This document shows, piece by piece, positions 1-7,749 of a DNA stretch of 64,000 bases. The translations under genes were made by a program, and so were the position numbers. How positions within the stretch are numbered: the first letter of the stretch is position 1; each line of letters starts with the position of its first letter. Origin of the DNA: an uncultured Parabacteroides sp. (GTDB lineage Bacteria > Bacteroidota > Bacteroidia > Bacteroidales > Tannerellaceae); assembly GCA_910577325.1 (NCBI GenBank), contig CAJTMR010000010.1:1-64000 (forward strand), written 5' to 3'. The notes beneath the pieces are model-generated. The model saw only the letters and a program-made list of their open reading frames with translations, was not told the origin of the DNA and made no database searches.

Positions 1-40
1 AATCCTTGATACTGATATTGTTGGCTTCCTTGTAGGTCAT
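1..40 (-). CDS. 5' end of a probable CHC2/toprim primase of the mobile element (partial)
   Basis: An ATG on the minus strand at 38-40 opens a frame running off the left edge. Only 13 residues are visible, starting MTYKEANNIS. Toprim/CHC2 zinc-finger primases of Bacteroides mobile elements commonly begin with a similar MT-x-EA-x-x-I-x-I-x-D pattern, and they usually sit next to a VirE-like gene as here. The assignment rests on this short start and the neighbourhood, so it is weak. No clear ribosome-binding site is seen, which is normal for this phylum. Confidence 0.4.
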   Translation of the reverse strand, partial: MTYKEANNISIKD

Positions 41-349
41 AATCTTTATTTTTTTATTTAACGATAGTAATAATGAAGCAAGAAGCGAGTAAGAAGAAGC
101 ACGGGACACTACTACATCTATCTTTTTCTTTTTCAACGGATTGTAGTACATGTAGTAACATAGTAATTATTTATCCTTTAAAAAAGGAATAAATATATTC
201 TATATATTATATTGCCGTTTTTTCTTTTTCCCGGATTTTCCAAAAGTTTGGGATTCTATCTTACTTCATACTACATAATTGGTAAACTATTGTTTATTAA
301 ATTGTTATGTATGTATCAAACAATATGTAGAAGCTACTACATTCCGGTT
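41..349. other. AT-rich intergenic region inside the mobile element
   Basis: This 309-bp stretch separates the primase start from the 3' end of the VirE-like gene. It is very AT-rich, and the open frame at 212-469 has no recognisable features and overlaps the VirE-like gene on the other strand. I see no convincing gene, repeat or terminator in it. Confidence 0.5.
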
Positions 350-1582
350 CTACCCGTAATCATCCCCTGTACGGGAAGCCGGAACGGGCTTTATCCTGTA
401 CCCATATACCGGATAATGGTTGTTGTTGATGCGCTTCTGTACCCGCTTGAAACCGATTTTCCGCAATGATTCGCCCAGCCTTTTTTCGGATAGCTGGACG
501 GGGGATATATTACGCAGGTATGCGAGTACCTGTGCCGTTGTCATGAAGAACAGGGCTTCTTCCTCCTCTGTCGGCTTCTCAAAGTATTGTGTCAGCATCT
601 CAAACTCGATTGTCTGTACCTCAAATTCCGCATTTGTCAGGTGCAGTTCTTCAATCTCCGCATCATTGAACCAGTAGCGCACGCCCTGACGGTACAGGTA
701 CATAATTTCGGAATAGACGTTATCCATGTGAATACTTTCTGCCGTGGGCTTGTCTATGTGCAGCACCTCGAACGGCAAAAAACGCCTGCTGCCTGTCGGG
801 TCGGTCAGGAACTCGTTGCCGTTCACCGAAGCCATGAAGCTGGCGAGGTGGGGGTATTCCTCTATATAAACATCATACGGTCTGCGGTACTTTACCGCCG
901 GGGTGGTGATAAGGTTCTTCAATGCGTTCTCGTTCTGCTTGTTGAGTTCCTTTAGCTGGTCGTCAATGTTGATGAACAGGTATTCGGCTATCAGTGTCAG
1001 GATGTCTTTGCCCTGCGGGTCTATCTTTCCGGTGAACAGGTAGTTCTTAAGCGGTGTCGGGCAAAGGTTGTCCAGCCACCACGATTTGAACTGCCCCTGC
1101 CTGTCCCCGGTCAGCACCAAACAAGTATGGTTCTGACATCCCGTGTCGTTCATGGCGTTGGCTACCACACCGATAAGCCATTTCGTGAAATATTCCTCCC
1201 ATTTGCCGGGGTTGGCTACCTGTACCGTGTTCAGAAGCCTGCCGATATGCCCGTGTTCGGCAGGATTCAGTAAGGGCAGGGCATTGAAATACTCCTGTAT
1301 GGGGTGAGCCTTTCTTGCGAAGTCGCTTTCCAGTATCATGCGTATGTTGTCGGTCGAGGTGGCAATGTCAGCCGTTGCGTCCAGCCTGCGCCTGAAAGTG
1401 TTCAGGGCGAATTTTGTAACGGGCTGGTACAAGTCCGAAGAACCCGCAGCCCGGTATTCCGTCCGGCTCTTTACGGTGTTGAACCGGAAATCATACAGGA
1501 CGTTCAACAGGCTTTCGATGCGCTCGTTCTTGGACTGCCAGCCCTCGATATGCCGTGTTTCATCACTTCTTTTCTTTTTCAT
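350..1582 (-). CDS. VirE-like P-loop protein of a mobile element
   Basis: This is a 410-residue VirE-type protein, a P-loop ATPase-like family found in Bacteroides mobilizable and conjugative elements and usually paired with a primase. A modified Walker A, GDRQGQFKS, lies at about residues 159-167, with Phe where classic P-loops have Gly. The segment FLTDPTGSRRFLPF near residue 280 is typical of the family. The frame is open further upstream to 1675, but the ATG at 1580-1582 gives a normal start overlapping the helix-turn-helix gene by 20 bases, so the two are probably co-transcribed. The likely role is replication or maintenance of the excised element, by analogy only. The 3' end abuts an AT-rich gap before the primase gene. 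Confidence 0.75.
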   Translation of the reverse strand: MKKKRSDETRHIEGWQSKNERIESLLNVLYDFRFNTVKSRTEYRAAGSSDLYQPVTKFALNTFRRRLDATADIATSTDNIRMILESDFARKAHPIQEYFNALPLLNPAEHGHIGRLLNTVQVANPGKWEEYFTKWLIGVVANAMNDTGCQNHTCLVLTGDRQGQFKSWWLDNLCPTPLKNYLFTGKIDPQGKDILTLIAEYLFINIDDQLKELNKQNENALKNLITTPAVKYRRPYDVYIEEYPHLASFMASVNGNEFLTDPTGSRRFLPFEVLHIDKPTAESIHMDNVYSEIMYLYRQGVRYWFNDAEIEELHLTNAEFEVQTIEFEMLTQYFEKPTEEEEALFFMTTAQVLAYLRNISPVQLSEKRLGESLRKIGFKRVQKRINNNHYPVYGYRIKPVPASRTGDDYG

Positions 1583-1871
1583 CGGGAAGTCTGTTAGAAG
1601 CCGGGACATACTGCTGCTGCATCCACTTTTTGAGTTCCTCCATGTCGAAACGCAGGGTACGCCCACGCTTGACACACGGTATCATCCCCTTGCCGGCTAA
1701 ATGATACAGGTAATTGACCGAATACCCGGTTATGCCGCTGGCAACGGATATTTTGACTAACACAGGCTCTTTTCCGTCCTGCCGTTCTTCGGGCTGTGCG
1801 CCCATGACCGGGGCAATCATCTTTTCGATGTTCTCCAGCCGCTTGAAAATTTCTTCGAAAGGATTGTTCAT
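1563..1871 (-). CDS. helix-turn-helix DNA-binding protein (excisionase/MerR-like), mobile element
   Basis: This is a 102-residue protein with a winged-helix HTH of the excisionase type (HTH_17) at about residues 40-85. The motif reads roughly VASGITGYSVNYLYHLAGKGMI, then a basic wing (VKRGRT), then an FDMEELKKWM helix. The N-terminal 25 residues are acidic and amphipathic and may mediate oligomerisation. It is transcribed with the VirE-like gene, which starts inside its last codons. Proteins like this in Bacteroides elements control excision or mobilisation genes; which genes this one controls cannot be read from the sequence. The start ATG at 1869-1871 is the only one giving the full coiled N-terminus. 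Confidence 0.75.
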   Translation of the reverse strand: MNNPFEEIFKRLENIEKMIAPVMGAQPEERQDGKEPVLVKISVASGITGYSVNYLYHLAGKGMIPCVKRGRTLRFDMEELKKWMQQQYVPASNRLPDEKEKK

Positions 1872-2095
1872 AGGTGCTTGTTTTTTGAATTAGCACCACA
1901 AATAAAATAAGAAAAATCGGTAAAAAACAAAGCGTCAGCCGTTTGGAATCGCTTTGCTCCGCTCTGCACCAAATTAATGTCGGCAAATAGAAAACGGCTT
2001 TGTGTTCATTACCTTATTTATTTAGGGAGTGTGGAAAAGCAGGAGTTCTTGTTATCGGTTCGTTTCCTTCATGTTGTTTTTGGGTTGGCGGTGGA

Positions 2096-2163
2096 CATTT
2101 TCGGACACGCAAGGTCATTTTCGGACAGAGGGGAACAACTTATTATTCAGCCTTATATATTTG
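2096..2163 (+). promoter_or_regulatory. promoter with two 12-bp direct repeats upstream of HTH genes
   Basis: The 12-mer CATTTTCGGACA occurs at 2096-2107 and again at 2116-2127, a 20-bp (about two-turn) spacing. They are followed by a perfect Bacteroidetes -7 box TATATTTG at 2156-2163, about 48 bp before the ATG at 2211. The repeats look like operator half-sites for a regulator acting on this promoter. A -33 TTTG at the ideal spacing is not present, which would suit an activated promoter. Confidence 0.5.
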
Positions 2164-2210
2164 CACCAGTGAAGAAAAACGGAGTATTGACAAGAATAAA
2201 TATATCGGTT

Positions 2211-2497
2211 ATGGAAATAGTGACGATTGAAAAGAGAACCTTTGAACTTTGGAAACAGAGGTTTGAAAATTTTGTGGGGCGTGTGGATGCGCTCTGCGTG
2301 CCTTTACGCAGGAAGCGTGACAAGTGGCTGGATAACTGCGAGACCTGCCGTTTGCTGAATGTTTCAGCCCGGACGATGCAGACCTACCGTGACACGGGGA
2401 AACTGCCTTATTCGCAGATTAACAATAAGATTACTACAAGGATTCGGACGTGGAAGCCTTTCTGCTTGACCAAGTAAGGGACAATTCAAAAAAGTAG
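2211..2497 (+). pseudogene. helix-turn-helix protein of the mobile element, apparent frameshift
   Basis: The protein from the ATG at 2211 is an HTH_17-type regulator: a helical N-terminus, then WLDNCETCRLLNVSARTMQTYRDTGKLPYSQINNKI. It then changes character and stops at 2477. Adding one T near 2430-2433 restores YYKDSDVEAFLLDQVRDNSKK and a stop at 2495-2497, four bases before the next start. That ending matches the usual C-terminus of this family. So this is either a real one-base deletion or a sequencing error. It is paired with the related gene at 2502; such tandem HTH genes are common in Bacteroides conjugative and mobilizable elements. Confidence 0.65.
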
Positions 2498-2501
2498 GCG
2501 T

Positions 2502-2783
2502 ATGGATTTGATAACGAAAGATTCCGAAACCACGCTGGTACTGTTTTCCTCCCTTGACAGGGTACTGGAAAACGTGGAGTACGTGGTAATGAAATATCGC
2601 CCGGTATTGAACGGTGAACACTACCTGACGGGCGATGAGGTGTGCAGGCGGCTTTGCATCAGCAAACGGACGTTGCAGGATTACAGGGACACGGGGCTGC
2701 TGGGCTACGTGCAGCTTCCGGGAAAAATCATCTATCGTGAAAGCGAGATTTTAGACCTGCTGGAAAGACATTACAGAAAATGA
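2502..2783 (+). CDS. helix-turn-helix DNA-binding protein, mobile element
   Basis: This is a 93-residue protein with an HTH_17-type domain at about residues 45-90: YLTGDEVCRRLCISKRTLQD, YRDTGLLGYVQ, then a wing and a final helix SEILDLLERHY. It is a paralogue of the preceding frameshifted gene and starts only four bases after that gene's restored stop, so the two form a small operon. Related pairs in Bacteroides mobile elements regulate excision or transfer functions. It converges on the integrase gene, from which it is separated by a strong hairpin. No catalytic domain is present. The specific target is unknown. Confidence 0.75.
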   Translation: MDLITKDSETTLVLFSSLDRVLENVEYVVMKYRPVLNGEHYLTGDEVCRRLCISKRTLQDYRDTGLLGYVQLPGKIIYRESEILDLLERHYRK

Positions 2784-2882
2784 AATCTTGAAAACATGAA
2801 ATCTTGTTTTATTGATGTCTTGCTTTCTTGAAATATTGAAGTATTGAAATATAGCTGTCTTGTTTTCTATATTGTTTGATTA

Positions 2883-2926
2883 AAAGCCAGCAATCACGTT
2901 TTCTTGAAAACCGTGTTGCTGGCTTC
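2883..2926. terminator. bidirectional hairpin between convergent HTH and integrase genes
   Basis: A near-perfect stem of about 14 bp (AAGCCAGCAA-T-CACG pairing with CGTG-T-TGCTGGCTT) has a loop of roughly 13 bases. It lies exactly between the convergent genes ending at 2783 and 2934, so it probably terminates both. The T-tracts are weak on both sides. Confidence 0.7.
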
Positions 2927-2933
2927 TTCGTGG

Positions 2934-4160
2934 TTATACGGATAGCTGTTTCTCAACGGCTTGCATATCCCTTAGTATCGTTTGGTCTAATACTTTCGCA
3001 TAATGCTGCGTCATTCGGGTGGATGAATGCCCCAGCATTTTAGCCACGTTCGGCAGTGACACGTTGTTAGCCAGTGCGATAACCGAAGCGAAACTGTGCC
3101 GGGCTGTGTGCGTGGTCAGGTTCTTTTTGATACCGCACAGGTCGGCAATCTCTTTCAGGTAGCTGTTCATCTTCTGATTGCAGGGAACGGGCAACAAAGT
3201 TCCTTTATCCATGCAGTAGGGGTTATCCTTATACTTTTCAAGTATCTGTTTGGGAATGCTCAAAAGCGGGATGTTGCAGATATTGTTTGTCTTTTCACGG
3301 GGTTTCACTATCCACAGGTTGCCGTTGCTGTCCTCTGAAACGTGTTCGGGGCGCAAGTTATACACGTCTATGAATGCCAGCCCGGTATATACGCAGAAGA
3401 TAAAAACATCCCGTACCAGTTCCAGCCGTTCAATCCTGAACTCTTTCTGCCATATCCGGTTTATCTCGGCTTGGCTTAGGAACTGTTTGTTTACCTCCAC
3501 CTCGTGAAACTTGATTCCGGCAAACGGGTTCTTTGTCAGCCACTCGTTGGCAATGGCAAGGTTTATCACTTTCTTAAAACATTTCATGTACCGGATAACG
3601 GTATTCTGTGCGCAATGCTTCTCCGTCTTTAGGTATAAATCGAATTTGCGTACCAGTTCCCCGTTTACCTCACGCAGCAACATATCATCTACCTTGTAAT
3701 CCCGTTTAACCAGTTCCATGAGGTATTTAAGGCAATTGTCGTAACGTCTTACGGTGATGTCGGCATAGTCCGTCCCGATTAGCTTCCGGCAGTTGTCGTT
3801 ATGTTCCTTGAATACATTATACAATGTCTTGAAAGTCTCGTCCTTTCCCTGATAGCGGTTCACTATGGCACGTGCGGAGATAATCTTTCCCTCCAGTTCT
3901 AAATCTTGGTAAATCTGATAGAATTTCACACGCAGGGCGTCAATGTAATGGTTAAGTTCTACGGAGTTTCGGTCTTTGCCTGTCGATTTCTCTTTTTCCT
4001 GCGACCAGAGTGGGACTTTTACGCTCCGCTTTAGTTGAAGTTCCACGTATAGGCGGTCATAAGTGACACGCACACGCACGGGTGCTTCCCCGTTTTTTAA
4101 CAGTTTGCTACGCTTGATGAAGAACAACACGCTGAATCTTTTTCTTTCCATACGGCTCAA
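2934..4160 (-). CDS. tyrosine recombinase (integrase) of the mobile element
   Basis: This 408-residue tyrosine site-specific recombinase would insert and excise the element. The N-terminal arm-binding domain (about 10-95) and SAM-like core-binding domain (about 105-210) precede the catalytic domain. Seen in the sequence are H351-x-x-R354 (HTARHSF), H378 (LGHSS) and the nucleophile Y387 (QHYAKV). The first catalytic Arg, normally in TGLR, is replaced by Ala (TGLAFID, residue 262). Loss of that Arg is known in the CTnDOT integrase group, so the protein may still be active. A second ATG lies three codons in (4151). A promoter box (TAACTTTG) lies just upstream. The gene is the outermost one of the element, facing tRNA-Phe. 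Confidence 0.92.
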   Translation of the reverse strand: MSRMERKRFSVLFFIKRSKLLKNGEAPVRVRVTYDRLYVELQLKRSVKVPLWSQEKEKSTGKDRNSVELNHYIDALRVKFYQIYQDLELEGKIISARAIVNRYQGKDETFKTLYNVFKEHNDNCRKLIGTDYADITVRRYDNCLKYLMELVKRDYKVDDMLLREVNGELVRKFDLYLKTEKHCAQNTVIRYMKCFKKVINLAIANEWLTKNPFAGIKFHEVEVNKQFLSQAEINRIWQKEFRIERLELVRDVFIFCVYTGLAFIDVYNLRPEHVSEDSNGNLWIVKPREKTNNICNIPLLSIPKQILEKYKDNPYCMDKGTLLPVPCNQKMNSYLKEIADLCGIKKNLTTHTARHSFASVIALANNVSLPNVAKMLGHSSTRMTQHYAKVLDQTILRDMQAVEKQLSV

Positions 4161-4172
4161 TTTTTAATGATA

Positions 4173-4180
4173 CAAAGTTA
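4173..4180 (-). promoter_or_regulatory. -7 promoter box of the integrase gene
   Basis: On the minus strand the sequence reads TAACTTTG, an exact match to the Bacteroidetes -7 consensus TAnnTTTG, 12 bases upstream of the first ATG of the integrase. Confidence 0.55.
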
Positions 4181-4343
4181 GGAAATCGAACCGAGAACCC
4201 TGTTATGTAAAATAGTGCAACGTGCTGTAAAAGAATGAAGTAAATACCTCGCAGTGGAACATTTCGGGCTTTTGAAAACAGTCCCTTGAATAAGGACGTA
4301 TAGTTTGCTTCAATCCCACTAATTTTGCTTACTCTTGGAAAAG

Positions 4344-4378
4344 AAAAATCCCCGAACTTCTTTGAAATTCAGGGATTT
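4344..4378 (-). terminator. rho-independent terminator of tRNA-Phe
   Basis: Read on the minus strand just past the tRNA, AAATCCC pairs with GGGATTT (with an inner GAA/TTC), followed by a T-run. Its survival between tRNA and integrase shows that the tRNA transcription unit is intact. Confidence 0.75.
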
Positions 4379-4402
4379 ACATCGTTTTGCCTTCTTAAAA
4401 AG

Positions 4403-4475
4403 TGGTGCCACCAGGAATCGAACCGGGGACACAAGGATTTTCAGTCCTTTGCTCTACCAACTGAGCTATGGCACC
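4403..4475 (-). tRNA. tRNA-Phe (GAA)
   Basis: This is a 73-nt tRNA with acceptor stem GGTGCCA/TGGCACC, discriminator A, D-arm AGCTCAGTTGGTAGAGC, anticodon loop CTGAAAA (anticodon GAA, Phe) and T-arm GGTTCGATTCC. The 3' CCA is not encoded. Its 3' end faces the integrase 240 bp away, a common arrangement for elements that use tRNA genes as insertion sites, although no second copy of the tRNA 3' end is visible in this window. Confidence 0.95.
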
Positions 4476-4495
4476 ATTGTTTCGTTTAACGGGTG

Positions 4496-4526
4496 CAAAG
4501 ATACGGACTTTTTTGAATCTTGCAAT
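4496..4526 (-). promoter_or_regulatory. promoter of tRNA-Phe
   Basis: On the minus strand, TTG at 4523-4525 is followed after exactly 19 bp by TATCTTTG (4496-4503), a textbook Bacteroidetes -33/-7 promoter, about 20 bp upstream of the tRNA. Confidence 0.75.
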
Positions 4527-4829
4527 AGATAATGCTATTTTTTTTTGATTTTTTATTTTGCTAAGTCAATAAATTCATTGATTACCATAATGGTCGGTAC
4601 TGATACAGATTTCGTACTGCACGTTTTGCGACAAACAGAGAGCACCCTATGTAACGATGTTGAAAGAATCACACTTGACCTACCAGAAGTCATGCGCAAG
4701 ATCTGTCTCCCAAACGCAAGCGTATGATGCCAGATCCTAAAGTCACTGCAATACTGATCTGTTTCGGAAAATATTAAGACCGTAATAAAAAATGCAATCA
4801 ACACGCAGAAAAACAAGGTGTTCAGAAAA

Positions 4830-5010
4830 CCATATACAGACAAACGATATATCTCACAGACCTTTTTCTGCAAATTGTTTAATGACAGGATACACATCGT
4901 CAACAGCCTTCTGGCAAACATGAAGCAACATTTCATGTCACTATATGGCAAGTTGATACTACGTAAACGAAGCATTATAAAATCCGCCAACGACATGTTG
5001 AAAATAGTTT
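4830..5010 (+). pseudogene. IS982-family transposase remnant
   Basis: A short frame (4818-5057) contains DKRYISQTFFCKLF, then LLANMKQHFMSLYGKL and LRKRSIIKSANDMLK. This is the pattern of the C-terminal part of IS982-type transposases (DKGYI...LRKR.IIE..ND.LKN). The catalytic N-terminal region and the end of the protein are missing. It cannot be functional. Confidence 0.6.
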
Positions 5011-5053
5011 CAGGAGTTATCACTACGACATACATTTTTGTAGAAAGAGATCT

Positions 5054-5421
5054 TTAAGAACCCAAGTTGGCATCTCCCAGCATATTCTCGACAAAAAGGC
5101 TCATTATTTTCTTTCCGTCAAAGAAAATCAAGGTTCACTCAATGAACGGATAGCAGACACGGTCCGCTACAACAATCCTTTTGACACGATATGTTAGGGC
5201 GCAGTCACTGGTCCATCGAGAACCAACTGTACTGGAATCTTGATGTTAATGCCTGCCGTGCCAAAAAGAAGTATACCGCCCAAAACTTGTCGGCTATTCG
5301 GAAACAGGCTCTGCAAGTAATCAAAGGTCAGAACGACAAGCGGAGTATCAGAAAAAGACATTTTCGTGCCTCGCTTTCGCAAGATTATCTGTTAGAATTA
5401 CTTCTGTCGACTCATATCTAA
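5054..5421 (+). pseudogene. ISAs1-family transposase remnant with internal deletion
   Basis: Two frames carry adjoining pieces of an ISAs1 transposase. 5054-5193 encodes TQVGISQHILDKKAHYFLSV followed by KENQGSLNERIAD, the region after the second catalytic Asp. 5191-5421 encodes RSHWSIENQLYWNLDVNACR with a further SAIRKQAL segment, the C-terminal region with the catalytic Glu. The roughly 60-70 residues normally between them are missing and the frame changes at the join, so this is a decayed copy. Confidence 0.7.
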
Positions 5422-5731
5422 AGTCGTATCCATGAATGGTGTTTTATTGATAATCAAATAAAATGACTCTTTTTTTAGAGATGACCGTATAAACGAATGA
5501 CACAAGATTCCCACCTCGTTCCCATGGTAAGGATCCGCTCACACATGAAAAAAGAGACCCCTTACCCGAAGAGGTCTCTTATAAGATCCTACTAATCATA
5601 GTCAAGAGACTTTGGTATGCAAAATCTTTACGTAAATTTTAACAGTCAAGGTGCTTTTTGCATAGTTAAAGTTCCAACAACTCAAAGATTGACATTATTC
5701 CTGAGTACACAAAACTTTTTTTAATTATTTT
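5422..5731. other. intergenic region with a hairpin terminator
   Basis: There is no gene here. A clear hairpin at 5551-5581 (AAGAGACC...GGTCTCTT with A/T-rich flanks) could act as a terminator in either direction. The rest is AT-rich sequence between the IS remnants and the palindromic repeat. Confidence 0.6.
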
Positions 5732-5903
5732 AGAGCCTGTTTAAATTTTGTTCAAAAAGTTTTTTCAACTTCTTTTGAGTTTCTTTCCGGTCTGTTTTCC
5801 TCTTTTTATTCGTCACATAGCCCGCTATGCTCCTTATAAAAACAGAAAAACATACTCAAAAAGAACTCTCAAAAGAATGTTGAACAAAATTTAAACAGGC
5901 TCT
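5732..5903. repeat. MITE-like palindromic repeat, copy 1 (172 bp)
   Basis: The ends are perfect 23-bp inverted repeats beginning AGAGCCTGTTTAAATTTTG. The interior is also partly self-complementary (CTTTTGAG...CTCAAAAG). It has no coding capacity. The same terminal sequence recurs at 25550 (half copy) and 55584-55651 (short copy). It lies downstream of the alpha-amylase gene, where it could also fold and terminate transcription. Confidence 0.8.
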
Positions 5904-6000
5904 TAATCATTATGTCATAAAACATACTTTAACTGCTATTTTGGCGCGGTTGCCCTGTTTGATCTGAAGTTCAGCACACAGGTACGGAAAACAAAATAAT

Positions 6001-7692
6001 TCAATAAACAAACTTCAGCAAACGACCGGAATAAGCTGGTATGGAAACCTGATAAGGCCAGGCTGCCGTCAATGTACTGATACAACTTTCTCCGGTCATC
6101 AGATCGGTCAATACGGCAGCATTGTTGTCCCCAAAATCAAGTGCCTTGAATACCTCATCAGGAATTTGGATACGTACCGTCTGCTCCGCCTTGTCAAAGT
6201 TAACCACCACTAACAACACTTCATTCTGATATTTACGCATGAACACGAACTGGCGGTGTGAATTAAAATACGGGTTACTCAGGTTTGCATACATCAAATC
6301 ATAGAAAACCCCTTCCGTGATAACCCGTTCGGATTTGGATATATTCAAGATTTTTGCATACACCTCGCGCAACTGCCGTTGTTCAACAGTCAGTTTACCG
6401 CCATCGAAAGCTCCTTCGTTTATCCAATTACGCAAGCTGGCAAGACTCCAGTAATCAAAAATCGTCGTGCGCCCGTCACATCCGCTGAACCCTTCATCGT
6501 CCATTCCCGGCTCCCCTAATTCCTGCCCACTGTAGATCATCACCGGGTTGGTGTTCATCGTGGCCGACACGATCATCCCCGGAATACCCGGACACGGATC
6601 ACCAGCAAAGAAGTCGGATGCGATACGCTGCTCATCATGGTTTTCAAGGAAGTTCAGCATATTATGCTGGATACCTTCAAGCGACTGCCAACAACCGGAG
6701 ATATTGCTTGCCGGAGCCTGGTTGCACATGACGGCCCGTACCGTATCATACAGTCCTACCTTATCATACAAATAATCAAAATGTCCGTTCTTGATATAAT
6801 TACGATATTCAGCCGGATTATAAACTTCGGCAATAAAGGAAATATCATAAGCCTGTTTCACCTTCGGAATCACCCAGTTCCAGAATTCAACCGGAACCAT
6901 TTCAGCCATATCACACCGGAAACCGTCTACTCCTTTTTCCGCCCAGAAAAGCAGGATATCCAACATCTTTGTCCACGTATCGGGAGCCGGATCAAAGTAC
7001 GTGGTACGGCCGTTCATATAATCAACGCCATAATTCAACTTAACCGTCTCATACCAGTCGTTTTGTCCGGGACAAGTGCTAAAGCAATCATTCCCCGTGA
7101 CTTTCGCCGGAAATTCGCTATATTCAAAATCTTCCTGCTGCGCACCGAACTGCAGACACAAAGTCTGTCCCGGTATATAATAGAAATTATTATTGGGATC
7201 GAAAGCTTTCGAAGTATTGTCTTTCTGTCCCAGATCTTCCACATACGCCACTTTGGCATCCGAATGATACTGGCGGGCGACATGGTTGGGTACGAAATCG
7301 ATAATTACTTTCATTCCTGCGTCATGCGTCCTCTCGACCAGCAATTCGAACTCCTTCATACGGCCAGGCACATCATCGGCCAAATCCGGGTCTATATCAT
7401 AATAATCCTTGATAGCGTATGGCGAGCCGGCATTACCCTTAACGACCGCCGCATGATCTTTTCGTATACGGTAAGCCGTATAATCGGTATTCGTAGCATG
7501 TTCGATCACTCCGGTATACCACACATGTGTGATTCCCAACTCCTTAATTTTAGACAAAGCAACCGGCGTAAAGTCCGAAAACTTTCCTACTCCGTTTTCA
7601 ACTTTACTGCCATTCTTGACCAAGGAAGATTTCATATTTCCAAACCAACGTGGAAAGACCTGATATATTATCATCTTGTTTATCTGTTTCAT
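6001..7692 (-). CDS. alpha-amylase family glycosidase (GH13), cytoplasmic
   Basis: This 563-residue GH13 hydrolase probably acts on alpha-1,4-linked malto-oligosaccharides or stored glucan. The four conserved GH13 regions are visible: DFVPNH (about 132-137), GFRCDMA with the nucleophile Asp (about 261), FIAEVY with the acid/base Glu (about 289) and FLENHDEQR with the transition-state Asp (about 353). There is no signal peptide, so it should act in the cytoplasm. The frame opens at a TTG at 7707, but the ATG at 7690-7692 is the better start because MKQINKMIIYQVFPRWF is the usual beginning of the barrel. It lies 57 bp downstream of the patatin gene on the same strand and may be co-transcribed. 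The exact specificity cannot be told. Confidence 0.9.
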   Translation of the reverse strand: MKQINKMIIYQVFPRWFGNMKSSLVKNGSKVENGVGKFSDFTPVALSKIKELGITHVWYTGVIEHATNTDYTAYRIRKDHAAVVKGNAGSPYAIKDYYDIDPDLADDVPGRMKEFELLVERTHDAGMKVIIDFVPNHVARQYHSDAKVAYVEDLGQKDNTSKAFDPNNNFYYIPGQTLCLQFGAQQEDFEYSEFPAKVTGNDCFSTCPGQNDWYETVKLNYGVDYMNGRTTYFDPAPDTWTKMLDILLFWAEKGVDGFRCDMAEMVPVEFWNWVIPKVKQAYDISFIAEVYNPAEYRNYIKNGHFDYLYDKVGLYDTVRAVMCNQAPASNISGCWQSLEGIQHNMLNFLENHDEQRIASDFFAGDPCPGIPGMIVSATMNTNPVMIYSGQELGEPGMDDEGFSGCDGRTTIFDYWSLASLRNWINEGAFDGGKLTVEQRQLREVYAKILNISKSERVITEGVFYDLMYANLSNPYFNSHRQFVFMRKYQNEVLLVVVNFDKAEQTVRIQIPDEVFKALDFGDNNAAVLTDLMTGESCISTLTAAWPYQVSIPAYSGRLLKFVY

Positions 7693-7749
7693 TGCGCTAT
7701 TTGTCAACTTAGTTAATATTTAGGTGAACATTGGAACATCTGGTAAAAA

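Noticed and set aside
4403..4475. tRNA-Phe 3' end as the proven insertion site of the element
   Set aside because: The tRNA terminator is intact between tRNA and integrase, and no repeat of the 3' end is visible in the window.
4553..5035. Minus-strand open frame of 160 codons over the IS remnants
   Set aside because: Overlaps the recognisable IS982 fragment on the other strand and has no features of its own.
6637..7716. Long plus-strand open frame (359 codons) opposite the alpha-amylase
   Set aside because: Antisense shadow of a well-conserved GH13 gene; no domain recognisable.
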